Position numbers and translations under genes: made by a program. Source: Temnopleurus reevesii (lineage: Eukaryota; Echinodermata; Echinoidea; Temnopleuroida; Temnopleuridae). From it: a stretch of DNA of 32,004 nucleotides. The notes beneath the pieces were generated by a model, which did no database searches, was not told where the DNA came from, and saw only the letters and a program-made list of their open reading frames with translations. How positions within the stretch are numbered: the first letter of the stretch is position 1; each line of letters opens with the position of its first letter. The stretch covers positions 11,030 through 43,033 of the forward strand of contig BQKZ01006956.1 in NCBI GenBank assembly GCA_036244855.1, in the 5' to 3' direction. Below, piece by piece: positions 12,701 through 25,051 of this stretch.

Positions 12701-15700
12701 AAATATGTTGTTCTTGCAAAAAAACTTTGGATTGTATTGTTTGCAGACTGAGGGTTGTGATTTAGGTTAACTCTTAAGCCCCTTCCCCAAGAATTAAAGT
12801 TTTAATTATACGTAATTCGCTGCAGCTATAAATCCTACTTGAAATATGGGTCATTTACCACTCCCTGTTCTATTTTGATGCAAATGGATCATAAATAAAT
12901 TGTATCTGGAATTACTGCACCACCATGGCTGCTACAATAATTTTGGAATTAATTATTACGATGCGACGCTGGATGGTAATGGTGCGTATTGGTGCCCCCT
13001 CCCAACAAAAATGGGTAAAGGTCCTCGGGTAGTCCACTNNNNNNNNNNNNNNNNNNNNNNNNNNNNNNNNNNNNNNNNNNNNNNNNNNNNNNNNNNNNNN
13101 NNNNNNNNNNNNNNNNNNNNNNNNNNNNNNNNNNNNNNNNNNNNNNNNNNNNNNNNNNNNNNNNNNNNNNNNNNNNNNNNNNNNNNNNNNNNNNNNNNNN
13201 NNNNNNNNNNNNNNNNNNNNNNNNNNNNNNNNNNNNNNNNNNNNNNNNNNNNNNNNNNNNNNNNNNNNNNNNNNNNNNNNNNNNNNNNNNNNNNNNNNNN
13301 NNNNNNNNNNNNNNNNNNNNNNNNNNNNNNNNNNNNNNNNNNNNNNNNNNNNNNNNNNNNNNNNNNNNNNNNNNNNNNNNNNNNNNNNNNNNNNNNNNNN
13401 NNNNNNNNNNNNNNNNNNNNNNNNNNNNNNNNNNNNNNNNNNNNNNNNNNNNNNNNNNNNNNNNNNNNNNNNNNNNNNNNNNNNNNNNNNNNNNNNNNNN
13501 NNNNNNNNNNNNNNNNNNNNNNNNNNNNNNNNNNNNNNNNNNNNNNNNNNNNNNNNNNNNNNNNNNNNNNNNNNNNNNNNNNNNNNNNNNNNNNNNNNNN
13601 NNNNNNNNNNNNNNNNNNNNNNNNNNNNNNNNNNNNNNNNNNNNNNNNNNNNNNNNNNNNNNNNNNNNNNNNNNNNNNNNNNNNNNNNNNNNNNNNNNNN
13701 NNNNNNNNNNNNNNNNNNNNNNNNNNNNNNNNNNNNNNNNNNNNNNNNNNNNNNNNNNNNNNNNNNNNNNNNNNNNNNNNNNNNNNNNNNNNNNNNNNNN
13801 NNNNNNNNNNNNNNNNNNNNNNNNNNNNNNNNNNNNNNNNNNNNNNNNNNNNNNNNNNNNNNNNNNNNNNNNNNNNNNNNNNNNNNNNNNNNNNNNNNNN
13901 NNNNNNNNNNCCTTTAATCTTTGTGTGAAATATCAGCCCTCCATTTTATAATGCTTCTCTAGATTGTTGAATTATAAAAGCTTTACTGAAATCATTGTGT
14001 GTTCTTGTGCTGTAACATTGTATTGCTTCACTGTATGACCTAGTCTTTGGACAATTCCTCTTTATATTTATCATTAGAAAACTTCAACATTTCAAAAGCT
14101 AAAAACAATTCCTAATGTCATGGATGATGCTTTTGGGGAGTTGGTTTTATGGTTATTCCCCATTGGAAAATTACTATTATTATTCTTTGACTTCATTTAT
14201 TTATTTATTTATTTAATTTATTATTTTTTGGAGGGGGAGGGGGGAAGGGCTTCTTACAGGAGAATCACGAAGGCATTATCAAGCCTGGAACGTGCGGGTT
14301 TGACGAACGAAATGCGAACGGAGTGCGAAAAGTAATTGGTATTGTGAGGTCAAACAAGGGAAAACATTTCGAGCAAGAATGAAAAAAAGAATTGGACGAA
14401 CCAACCAACTTCCACTGAAGCCTTCGAAATGGTTATATGCACACAAAAGAAAGTATTTCCCCGATTTATACGGTGTATTCCTGTTCAACATTACTTAGCA
14501 GAATAAGAGGAAGGAATTTCCTAATGTGTACATAATGGAGCTATGCATCCACAACACACTGCTTGAAATGATTCAGTAAATAGACATGTCCAATGAATGA
14601 AATGTTACAATAACAACCCGACTCCTTTAGTGTGGCGATTATTTTCTCAGATATAAAAGGCATAGGAAACAAAGGAAAGAATGTGTGTGCGTACAATTTC
14701 ATTTACGACAACAATGCACTTGCACCTTACTTACAAGAGTGTTTGCCGTCATAGTATTTTGGATAGCTTTACAGGACAACAAAGTAAATAAATAAAATAA
14801 TTCAAAGCATGTAGAGGAAGACAGTTTGCCCTCTAAATTATGCTGGATGGTTCTTTCTGCAAATGTTCTCTTCTTGACATCATGAAGTAAATAACATGAA
14901 ATAACTCGAAAGATCCCGAAACCGAAATGCAAAAACCGAGCCCTAAAATCAGGTTTTTTGTTTACATGATCGAAATTGATATAAAACAGTTCTTTCAACA
15001 TATTACCCACATAATCACCTTTTCGTGCTTGTAAAATATGTTGTATTCGTGATTTGCTTCGTGGTTCTTCTTTAACAGAAGGAATTGTCTTTTTTTTCAA
15101 TCCAGACAACCTCAACTAGCAACCAGGGCTGTGCTGATAGGGACGGAGATCCAGAAAGCAAGACGAATGTTCTCAGAAGCAGCTCTAGAATTCATTCGTC
15201 TTACTGGAGAGGTTGGTATTACATTGAAACCTGTCTTTGTGGTTCCGTNTTATGCTGGCTCACTGGTAAGTGGTTTATATCTTTCTATCTGCCAAGACTC
15301 AGGGGATGTTGTTCAAAATCAACTGCAAATCAACTGCAACTTTGCAAATTTTAACGCGCATTTTCATTCGTGCACGGTATGCGGATTTATCAAGACGCGC
15401 AGGAAACAATGATTTTGATTGGCACATTCCGATCAACTGCAACTTGTGATCAATTGCAACTTTTGAGCAGAATCATATAAGACTCTGTTATTCTTTGCTG
15501 TCTCCACATTGTATTTAAATTGTATATTTTACCTTGTACATTTAATTGTTATAACTTTTGAATGGAAAAAATGTGAATTGAGATTGACGAAAGGCTATAA
15601 CTGAATATGATTTACCTCTTATGTGCTCAAAATTTGAAAGAATCCACAACCAGAATCTTATTTCACATGTTTATTTAAAATTATACCATGATTTTTCAAT

Positions 15701-18700
15701 TTGGGTGAAAAGAAAAAATTTACAGAATAATAATAATAATGATAATAGTACAATTCTTTTAGCGCAATATACCTTTGAAAAAGGTTTCAGTGCACTTAAA
15801 TGATATATTTTAGAAGAAGAAATTTTTTATTATAGTTGTTTGAAAAGGTGGGTTTTTAATAGTGTTTTGAAACGTTCAAGAGAATCGGCAGCTCTAAGTG
15901 CAGATGGTAAATCATTCCACAGCTCGGGAGCTGCGTACAAAAAGCTACAATTACCATAATTCCTTGTTTTTAAGAAGGGTACAACAAAAAGGTCTTTTTT
16001 ACTGGATCTAAGAGCTCTACCTGGTACATATTATTTGAGTAGATCACATAAATAAGGTGGAGCCAAAGTATGAAAACACAAAAATGCAAGTAGTAAGATT
16101 TTGAATTTGACACGTGACTTGATTGGGAGCCAGTGAAGTGATTTAAGGATCAATGAGATGTGTTCATGATGGGGACATGTTGAGTGGGTGGGTCGGTCTT
16201 GGGCAGCCAAACAATTTGTTTTGCCTTTTAATGCCTGCACCTATAATCTTTGTTTGAATCCCTGATTGCAGTCCAAGTTCCATATGTACCGCATGAACCA
16301 AATATAAATATGCCTGCACATATAAACCACATAATTGGCATTTGTTTCCNTTGAATCCCTGATTGCAGTCCAAGTTCCATATGTACCGCATGAACCAAAT
16401 ATAAATATGCCTGCACATATAAACCACATAATTGGCATTTGTTTCCAACCAATTTTCATTATTTTGGTCTCTCTACCACAACCAATTTGTCATTCTTGAA
16501 GTCCACCATATTGTATCACAACACCTCTGATTCCCATTGATGTATGTACCCTAACATTAAGATTCCAGCTTGATTGATATTATTGGAATATATCCCTCCT
16601 GTTCTTGGTTTTTCTAGGAATTTGCAGCAATATCAGCTTATATGTTGGGTCATATTCAGAAGTCCTACCCCAGCCACTACATGGAGAATGCAGTCACTAC
16701 GTATCTCACTTCATGCAAGTAAGTTGAGATTTATAGAAATTTTGAAAGTTAGTATTTGGGAATGCAGTTGTTATGAATATTGTGGGATTCATTTGAATTA
16801 TGTCGGTGATTTGGGCTATTTATTGATAATTTCCCTTCCAGTTAACAACAAAAATGGCTTCCTGTTATTCTAATATCATATCGACTCTTTTAATCTTTGT
16901 GTGAAATATCAGCCCTCCATTTTATAATGCTTCTCTAGATTGTTGAATTATAAAAGCTTTACTGAAATCATTGTGTGTTCTTGTGCTGTAACATTGTATT
17001 GCTTCACTGTATGACCTAGTCTTTGGACAATTCCTCTTTATATTTATCATTAGAAAACTTCAACATTTCAAAAGCTAAAAACAATTCCTAATGTCATGGA
17101 TGATGCTTTTGGGGAGTTGGTTTTATGGTTATTCCCCATTGGAAAATTACTATTATTATTCTTTGACTTCATTTATTTATTTATTTATTTAATTTATTAT
17201 TTTTTGGAGGGGGAGGGGGGAAGGGCTTCTTACAGGAGAATCACGAAGGCATTATCAAGCCTGGAACGTGCGGGTTTGACGAACGAAATGCGAACGGAGT
17301 GCGAAAAGTAATTGGTATTGTGAGGTCAAACAAGGGAAAACATTTCGAGCAAGAATGAAAAAAAGAATTGGACGAACCAACCAACTTCCACTGAAGCCTT
17401 CGAAATGGTTATATGCACACAAAAGAAAGTATTTCCCCGATTTATACGGTGTATTCCTGTTCAACATTACTTAGCAGCATAAGAGGAAGGAATTTCCTAA
17501 TGTGTACATAATGGAGCTATGCATCCACAACACACTGCTTGAAATGATTCAGTAAGTAGACATGTCCAATGAATGAAATGTTACAATAACAACCCGACTC
17601 CTTTAGTGTGGCGATTATTTTCTCAGATATAAAAGGCATAGGAAACAAAGGAAAGAATGTGTGTGCGTACAATTTCATTTACGACAACAATGCACTTGCA
17701 CCTTACTTACAAGAGTGTTTGCCGTCATAGTATTTTGGATAGCTTTACAGGACAACAAAGTAAATAAATAAAATAATTCAAAGCATGTAGAGGAAGACAG
17801 TTTGCCCTCTAAATTATGCTGGATGGTTCTTTCTGCAAATGTTCTCTTCTTGACATCATGAAGTAAATAACATGAAATAACTCGAAAGATCCCGAAACCG
17901 AAATGCAAAAACCGAGCCCTAAAATCAGGTTTTTTGTTTACATGATCGAAATTGATATAAAACAGTTCTTTCAACATATTACCCACATAATCACCTTTTC
18001 GTGCTTGTAAAATATGTTGTATTCGTGATTTGCTTCGTGGTTCTTCTTTAACAGAAGGAATTGTCTTTTTTTTCAATCCAGACAACCTCAACTAGCAACC
18101 AGGGCTGTGCTGATAGGGACGGAGATCCAGAAAGCAAGACGAATGTTCTCAGAAGCAGCTCTAGAATTCATTCGTCTTACTGGAGAGGTTGGTATTACAT
18201 TGAAACCTGTCTTTGTGGTTCCGTAAATACTGTTCCCAGCTCTCGTCATACTGGCATTGTTTATCATACTAGATCACTTTCAAATACAGTTTACCTTTAT
18301 TCGGGCTTGTTTGATGGTAGAGCAGATAACCGCACTAGCTACGAGGGATGTGCTGATAGGGACAGAGATTTAGAAAGCAAGACGAATGTTCTCAGAAGCA
18401 GCTCTAGAATTCATTCGTCTTACTGGAGAGGTTGGTGTTACATTGAAACCTGTCTTTGTGGTTCCGTAAATACTGTTCCCAGCTCTCGTCATACTGGCAA
18501 TGTTTATCATACTAGATCACTTCCAGATACAGTTTGCCTTTATTTGGGCTTGCTTGCTGGTAAAGCACATATTAAGAGAAATTCTGACATAAATTCTTCC
18601 AGAGTTTATTGAACAAGCGTCAAAATTTGTTTGTTTTTATGCAATGCGATACAGCTTGAGGCCAATGCTATTCCAGTTAATTTTTATCACTATTACTTAT

Positions 18701-20717
18701 CAATATTTTTGCCTGAATAATTCACTCAGTATAGTGTAAATTAAAAACATTCTTGAGTGACTTAATTTCAAAGGTTTCAAACGGATTTAAAAAAGATAGA
18801 ACTCTAAAAAACAGAACTCTAGAGCAAGATGGTGTCTAAGTATTTTTAATATCAATATAACAGTGGAAGCATCGTGCTGTGCTTCACCTAGGTGTTACAT
18901 GGGTACCTGCAGACTGTAATTGTGGAAGCTCCCTAGGGAGCTGGGGTAATAATATTGTTAGAGCACTTTAGACCTTTAGGGAAAAGCACTATATGATTTA
19001 TATACATCCTATACTGAGTATACACCCTCTCGAAACCTCCGCTCTTCATCAGACACACATAAACTTGTTATACCAAAGTGTAAACTCAAAACAGCTGAAA
19101 AGCGCTTCTTAGTAACTGCTCCAAAACTCTGGAACAGTATCCCTCTTGCAATACGGGCAATTTTAAATTCCGGTACGTTTAAAAACATCTTAAGACTTAC
19201 CTTTTCCCACAGTAATCAAATTGTTTAGATTTTTCTTGTGCTGTTAAATTGTAAAGCGCTATGGTACTCTCTGTTTTTAGTGCTATAGATATAATCTATA
19301 TTATCATTATTATTATTATCATTATTAATATAATTTATAATGTTATTGGTATTATCTTTCCACTTTTCCCACACAGGATTCCGATCTTAGGAGCGCACTA
19401 TTCCTGGAACAGGCGGCTCATTGCTTCATAAACTCTTCCCGTCCCATGGTGCGAAAGTATGCATTCCATATGATCCTTGCAGGACATAGATTCAGTAAAG
19501 CAGGCCAGGTAGGTATCATTACATAGTAATTATGAGTGTGTGTTTATCAGTGGTTCAGTGCCAAATTCTCATACAGAGTGCCCTATTTCTAGAGCAAGCC
19601 ATTCACTGCTTCATAACTTCTTCGCGACCCATGGTGGGGAAGTATGCATTCCATATGATCCTTGCCGGACATAGATTCAGTAAAGCAGGCCAGGTATGTG
19701 CAAAGCAATCATATTTTCAGATTAACTTTATTAAGCTTGTAAAGCAATGGTCATTAACATCAGCATATAATCTATGATAGTCTGTGATAGCAACATTGAG
19801 AACTACTTATTCACTTTGTACACAAAGTTTCACATTTTCCAAGAAACTTGGACAAAATGTTGTTTTTTCCCCTTGAATATAATATTGCCGCAACAATTCT
19901 GCAAGAATTTCAGAAAGACTGATAGTGATTCTGCATTTGAAATATAATAATGATATATTTACAAAATTTATTCATATACAGAATGATTGGAAATTCTCCA
20001 TGTTGCCATCACAGATTATCCCAAAGTTGCCAACTCGAGGATGTCCATCAGAAGTAACAATTCACTTCCTTTTATAAAAAACACATCCAATTTTGCTCGA
20101 GGGTGCACAGTTTATTCATCTTATATTTCTTCATTCACTGGTAGCACATCAATGTTTTTTTTTAATAAGGATTGTTAGTCCTTAATTTTGGTTTTCTTAT
20201 TTCATTATTATATTGTTTTACAGAGGAAGCATGCTCTGAGGTCATATTGCCAGGCTCTGCAAGTCTATAAAGGCAAGGGTTGGGCACTCGCTGAGGTGAG
20301 TATATAATTCAGAATTGTTTAATTTCGAAGTTATAATGGAATATGTGAATGGTCGGTAAGGGTTGATGTTTTAGATCTGTACACAGTCAAATGTAACAAA
20401 TTACTTGATTGTGGCATTGTACTTATGTAACTAATTTATGATGAAAATTCGCATTTTGTGAGTAATTTGATATATTGAAATTATCTGTCTATTGCGATAA
20501 AAACAACCTCTAATAGTTTTTATCTTCAGAGAGTGATTAAACTCGCATTTTTTCCCCCCAAGTGTTTGGTTGATAACATTCATACATTTATACATTATCA
20601 ACATTTATTCTGTGTGTGCTTTGAGCCTCATTGAAAAAGTGATATCAATTATCATTATAAAAGTCAATATGATGATGATGATGATGATGATGACGATGAT
20701 AATAATGATGATGATGG

Positions 20718-20748
<31 letters not shown>

Positions 20749-23700
20749 AATGAGGATGCTGATAATGATGATGATGCTGATGATGATGATGATGACGATG
20801 AGGATGATGATGATGGTGATGATGATGATGATGATGATGATGATAATGAGGATGATGATGATGCTGATGATGCTGATGATGCTGATGATGATGATGATGA
20901 CGATGAGGATGATGATGATGGTGGCTACAAGGATGGCAACGACAATAATGAAGATGATGATGACAAATATCATTATTAAGCAATTTCCAATTGTTCTCTA
21001 TCAGGACCATATCAACCTAACCGTTGGACGACAGTCATTCAATCTAAAGCAGCTTGAAAATGCCACCGCAGCTTTCAAACATCTACTGACCAAGGACAGC
21101 AGACAGCCGGCTGTACAGCAGGTGGCCTTCTTGAAGGAATATCTCTGCATCTACAAGGTATGTGAATATATCTGGTAATTGTTGTTAACAGAAATAAGAT
21201 AGTTGAAGACAGGCAGCAAAAAAAGACTAAAAAGATGAGAAAAATCAATTCTACCAAGCAGTTCTTTATAAAATGTACAATTACAGACTCTAGAGCAATT
21301 AATGATTTTCACAATTGATCTAAAAATGCTTGAAAATAATTGAATGTAATTGAATGATTTAATTTGATTTGATTCTAACACTAATTTATCTTCTCTTTTC
21401 AGCAACTATTAACGGCCCAATCCCAAGATGGTCAGAGTCCAACAACGTTACCTCAGCTTCCTCTTCCTTTCATCAAGAAATCAGCCACTCGTATCCTCCT
21501 TGCCTGTCCTAAAAGACCTCAGTACTCAGGTATCTAGAATTTTCTTAATATTTGCAAATAAAAGATCAGAATCATTACATACTTTTCTTGCTTATGTGGT
21601 ATATGGACATCTCTATGGTTCCATATCTTTCATTGCAATACTTCGAACTTCAACCTCCTTCATATGGGACCATTGTGAAATATTTTTTCAGCATTGCTAT
21701 CTGACTTCTAAATTAGGAGTTACACCGTTCATTGATTATGGCTCGAGTTCTTCATAAATTGAAGTAAGACAGGAGACTAGGGAAACGATTGACCAATTTA
21801 TGGAATTGTCCTTTGTTGTAATTCTTTATTGTACAGAGTTGCCTCTTGTTTTTTTTTTTAGATATTCATGTTAGAAATGGAATTGTAAAAAAGCCAAGCA
21901 GCTGAAACAAATAGCACTCATGGGATAAACAAGAGAGGCACTTGCCAACTACATACCTAAGGATGTCACATTGATTTTTCATTATGATTAATCTCATCAA
22001 TACCTATGCAACAACTACGGTATACACACTTTACCATGTTTTAGGTTGCCTTGGAACCTTACAAAAATTCAAATATAAAACCAAATGGTATAACATGACA
22101 TCTCTTGCTTATTGATAAATTGTTTATTAATCGTAATTTTTCCAACTCATTAATGTTCTCCAAATAGTACATTTCCTCCTTATTCGAGAAGATTGGCAGC
22201 ACTGAATATATATTCAAAGTCCGCTATCTCTTTCCTCTCTACAGCACCCCAAGATTCCCGAGTAGCAGCCACATCGGTGACGTTTGGCCGCATCTTCAAC
22301 CGGGCTGAGATGGAGGAGTGGAGTAAAATGGAGGAAACGGTTACCATGGTAGCCAATAACGAATCTAAGTCACCGCCTTCATGGTTTCAGTACCACCCTC
22401 AGCTGCTTCATAGTGGAACAGACAACTCAACAAGCCCTCTTGGGATAGTAGGAGGTAGGTTGGTCATTCTAGTATGTTCAAGAAAAATTAGAATACAAAT
22501 ACAAAATCGGGGATTGTCATTCATTATACTTTGTGGCTAAATATGGCTTAACTATTAGAGAAAGTAATCTAAGTTACTGCCTTCCTGGTGTCATTACCAC
22601 TGTGGGCTACTTCATAGTGGCAAGACAGCTCAACCAACCCTCTAGGAATAGTAGGAGGTAGGTTGGTCATTCTAGTGAGTCTAATCCAATCCAATTATGA
22701 ATTGTAATCTTGTGATCGACTGACAACTTTGCAGATGTATAGTGACTGTGTCCCTCAAATAATGGTTACTGTATAAGCTGCAATTTTCGCGATGGTTTTA
22801 TTTTCGCTAATTTCGCGGTTATGGCCACGCGAAAATTTCCACTCTATATGATGCATATTCATTTGTGTACAAACACTGTCAGAAATGTGAAAATAACAAC
22901 ACACCAATGTGTCAAACTGGTCAGAAATCGCAAAAATATCTGTACGCTAAAATATTGGCTTATACAGTAAATCACATATCAGTCTTTGCATCTGAACACT
23001 TATTTGGAGACAACTTGCATTGCTTGTGATGGCAATATGTATTGTCATAAGTCATTCCAAAAAATTGTATTGCTAGGATGGTAGCCTCATGTATAATTTT
23101 CAAAATGTACGTGTAAGAAACACTTGAATCCAAAATTTATCCCCATAAATAAGAAAATCTCTTCAGAATGTGCATGTTTGTGATCTCCTTTCAGAACCAA
23201 TGACCATAGAACTTGTCTTTGAGAACCCCCTGAAGACACCAATTGTCCTCACCAACATCACGCTACTGTGGAAATTTCTTCCTGTGAACTACGAGGGCGG
23301 TAATCAAGAGAATCCCGAGCATCAGCCGACGGTCTTGTCAAATGAAGCAGATGTCAGAAATAATGGGGTAAGTTCATTCCTTCTAGAAAATCATGCTCTT
23401 TTATGGAATTGAATTAAAATGAACAGATAGAAGTGTCGGCTCTGAAAGTCTTCAATAAAGAAACATTAGGAAGGTCAATGCGTAGTATCTTTTGCCCAGC
23501 TATTTTATTATTATATAATGTAAGAAGCATATGATAGTCACATAATTCAACAGTCATTAGATTTCAAGGATGATTTCCTATTGAATTTGACAGAAAGATT
23601 ACTTTATTTACATTATTTCACTATCATGTTAACCACCAAAATAGCACATAGAGAACAAATTAGGGTTGATGAATCCAAGAAAATAAAGTCTCGCCTTATT

Positions 23701-24998
23701 TTTTTGTAATTTGATGATTGTTGTTCTTAAATTTGTTCTAATCAAGTGACTGTTAATGAATTTTACATCAATATCCCATTTTTTCTTCTTTCAGTTGGGA
23801 AGTGTGGAAAACGTAGTAAAGGTTGATTGCATTCCAGAAGTTGTCTTGGCAGCAAATGATTACAAGCTGGTAAGTGTTAGATGACAATAAACAAGCTTGA
23901 TCTATCAAGATATATGGAAGACGATAGTCGCCAACGCTTTACGAAGGCAGGGTTGCCCTTGATGAATGGGGATGCAGTGTTATCATTATTTCGAATACAT
24001 GAAATGTTGATTCCATGACATTTGCTCCAACAAGTATTGCTCTAATGGATACATCTACTAATTCAGCCAAACTTCAAACGTACCTTCAAACCAAGCCCTT
24101 AACATGACTTTAATCATCACATCAATTTGAACCATGAATTTTATCACAGTCTTAACCCTTACTCGACATCTGTAAAATAATTAGGACCAGAGCAGAATCA
24201 TTCACAATTAACACGATAAGTTACCTCGCTCACATCAAAACCTTGTGCTCATTACACATGAGTGAAACTTTAAACAAATTACTGAGATTCATGTGTGCTT
24301 TATCAGTGCAATGTTCGATTTTTAAAAGCAAATGTTTGAATTTATCACAGGCATCCCAGACTCTAGAGTGACCTTCTAGGATTCCTCATATGTATGAAGA
24401 AAGATGGTAACATAAATAAGTACTTCATATTTATGTGTCAGTAAAATCCTTATCCTGCAATTATAGGGAACATCAATGCACGCTGACTCAGTGTTTGTTG
24501 TTGTATTCTTTCAGCTTTACCTAGGTCTAACACCGCTACAGACAGGTGAGCTTCACATAACAGGCCTCGCCTACAGCCTCTCAGCTCAGCAATCTTCAAC
24601 CAATCAGAGCTCAGAACCAGCTGTCAATCAAGAAGTTATCGATGGGAGGTCAGGGGTCAAGAGACCGACATCATTAGCGTCTGGGCCAGCCAAGGTCAAA
24701 GGTATGCAGGACCTGGATATTCAGGGACCTAGGATGAACGTTACGAAGGCAGAGAGGTGCGGAGTTGTGTATGGACCAGACAGGAGGCTAGATCCAATCA
24801 TAGCACCGCCAATGCCGCTGTTAGAGGTAGGTGTAATCAGAGTCTGTATTGGTGATACTATTTGCAATGGTAATGATAGTAGTGATGGTGGTGATAGGAG
24901 AGATGAGGGTAATGATGATGATGGTGATGATGATGGTGATGGTGGTTGTGGTGGTGATGGTGATGGTGGAGATGGTGGTGGTGTTGCTGGTGATGATT

Positions 24999-25051
<53 letters not shown>

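Noticed and set aside
12900..13928. 342-codon ORF
   Set aside because: Almost entirely Ns.
15106..15211. A second functional exon 9 upstream of exon 8
   Set aside because: It sits in a contig nearly identical to 16887-18224 that ends at an N, so it is an assembly duplicate.
17675..18091. 138-codon minus-strand ORF (also at 14699-15115)
   Set aside because: Intronic, A/T-rich, no recognised family or splice logic; present twice only because of the redundant contig.
18061..18612. 183-codon ORF with an internal duplicated peptide
   Set aside because: It reads exon 9 and its tandem copy in the wrong frame; the TRAPPC8 frame is another one.
20605..21010. Ile-rich and His-rich minus-strand ORFs
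   Set aside because: Other frames of the same (GAT)n tract.
20570..21178. 202-codon Met/Ile-rich ORF running into exon 12
   Set aside because: The upstream part is (GAT)n repeat; only 21005-21157 is exon, with a clear acceptor.
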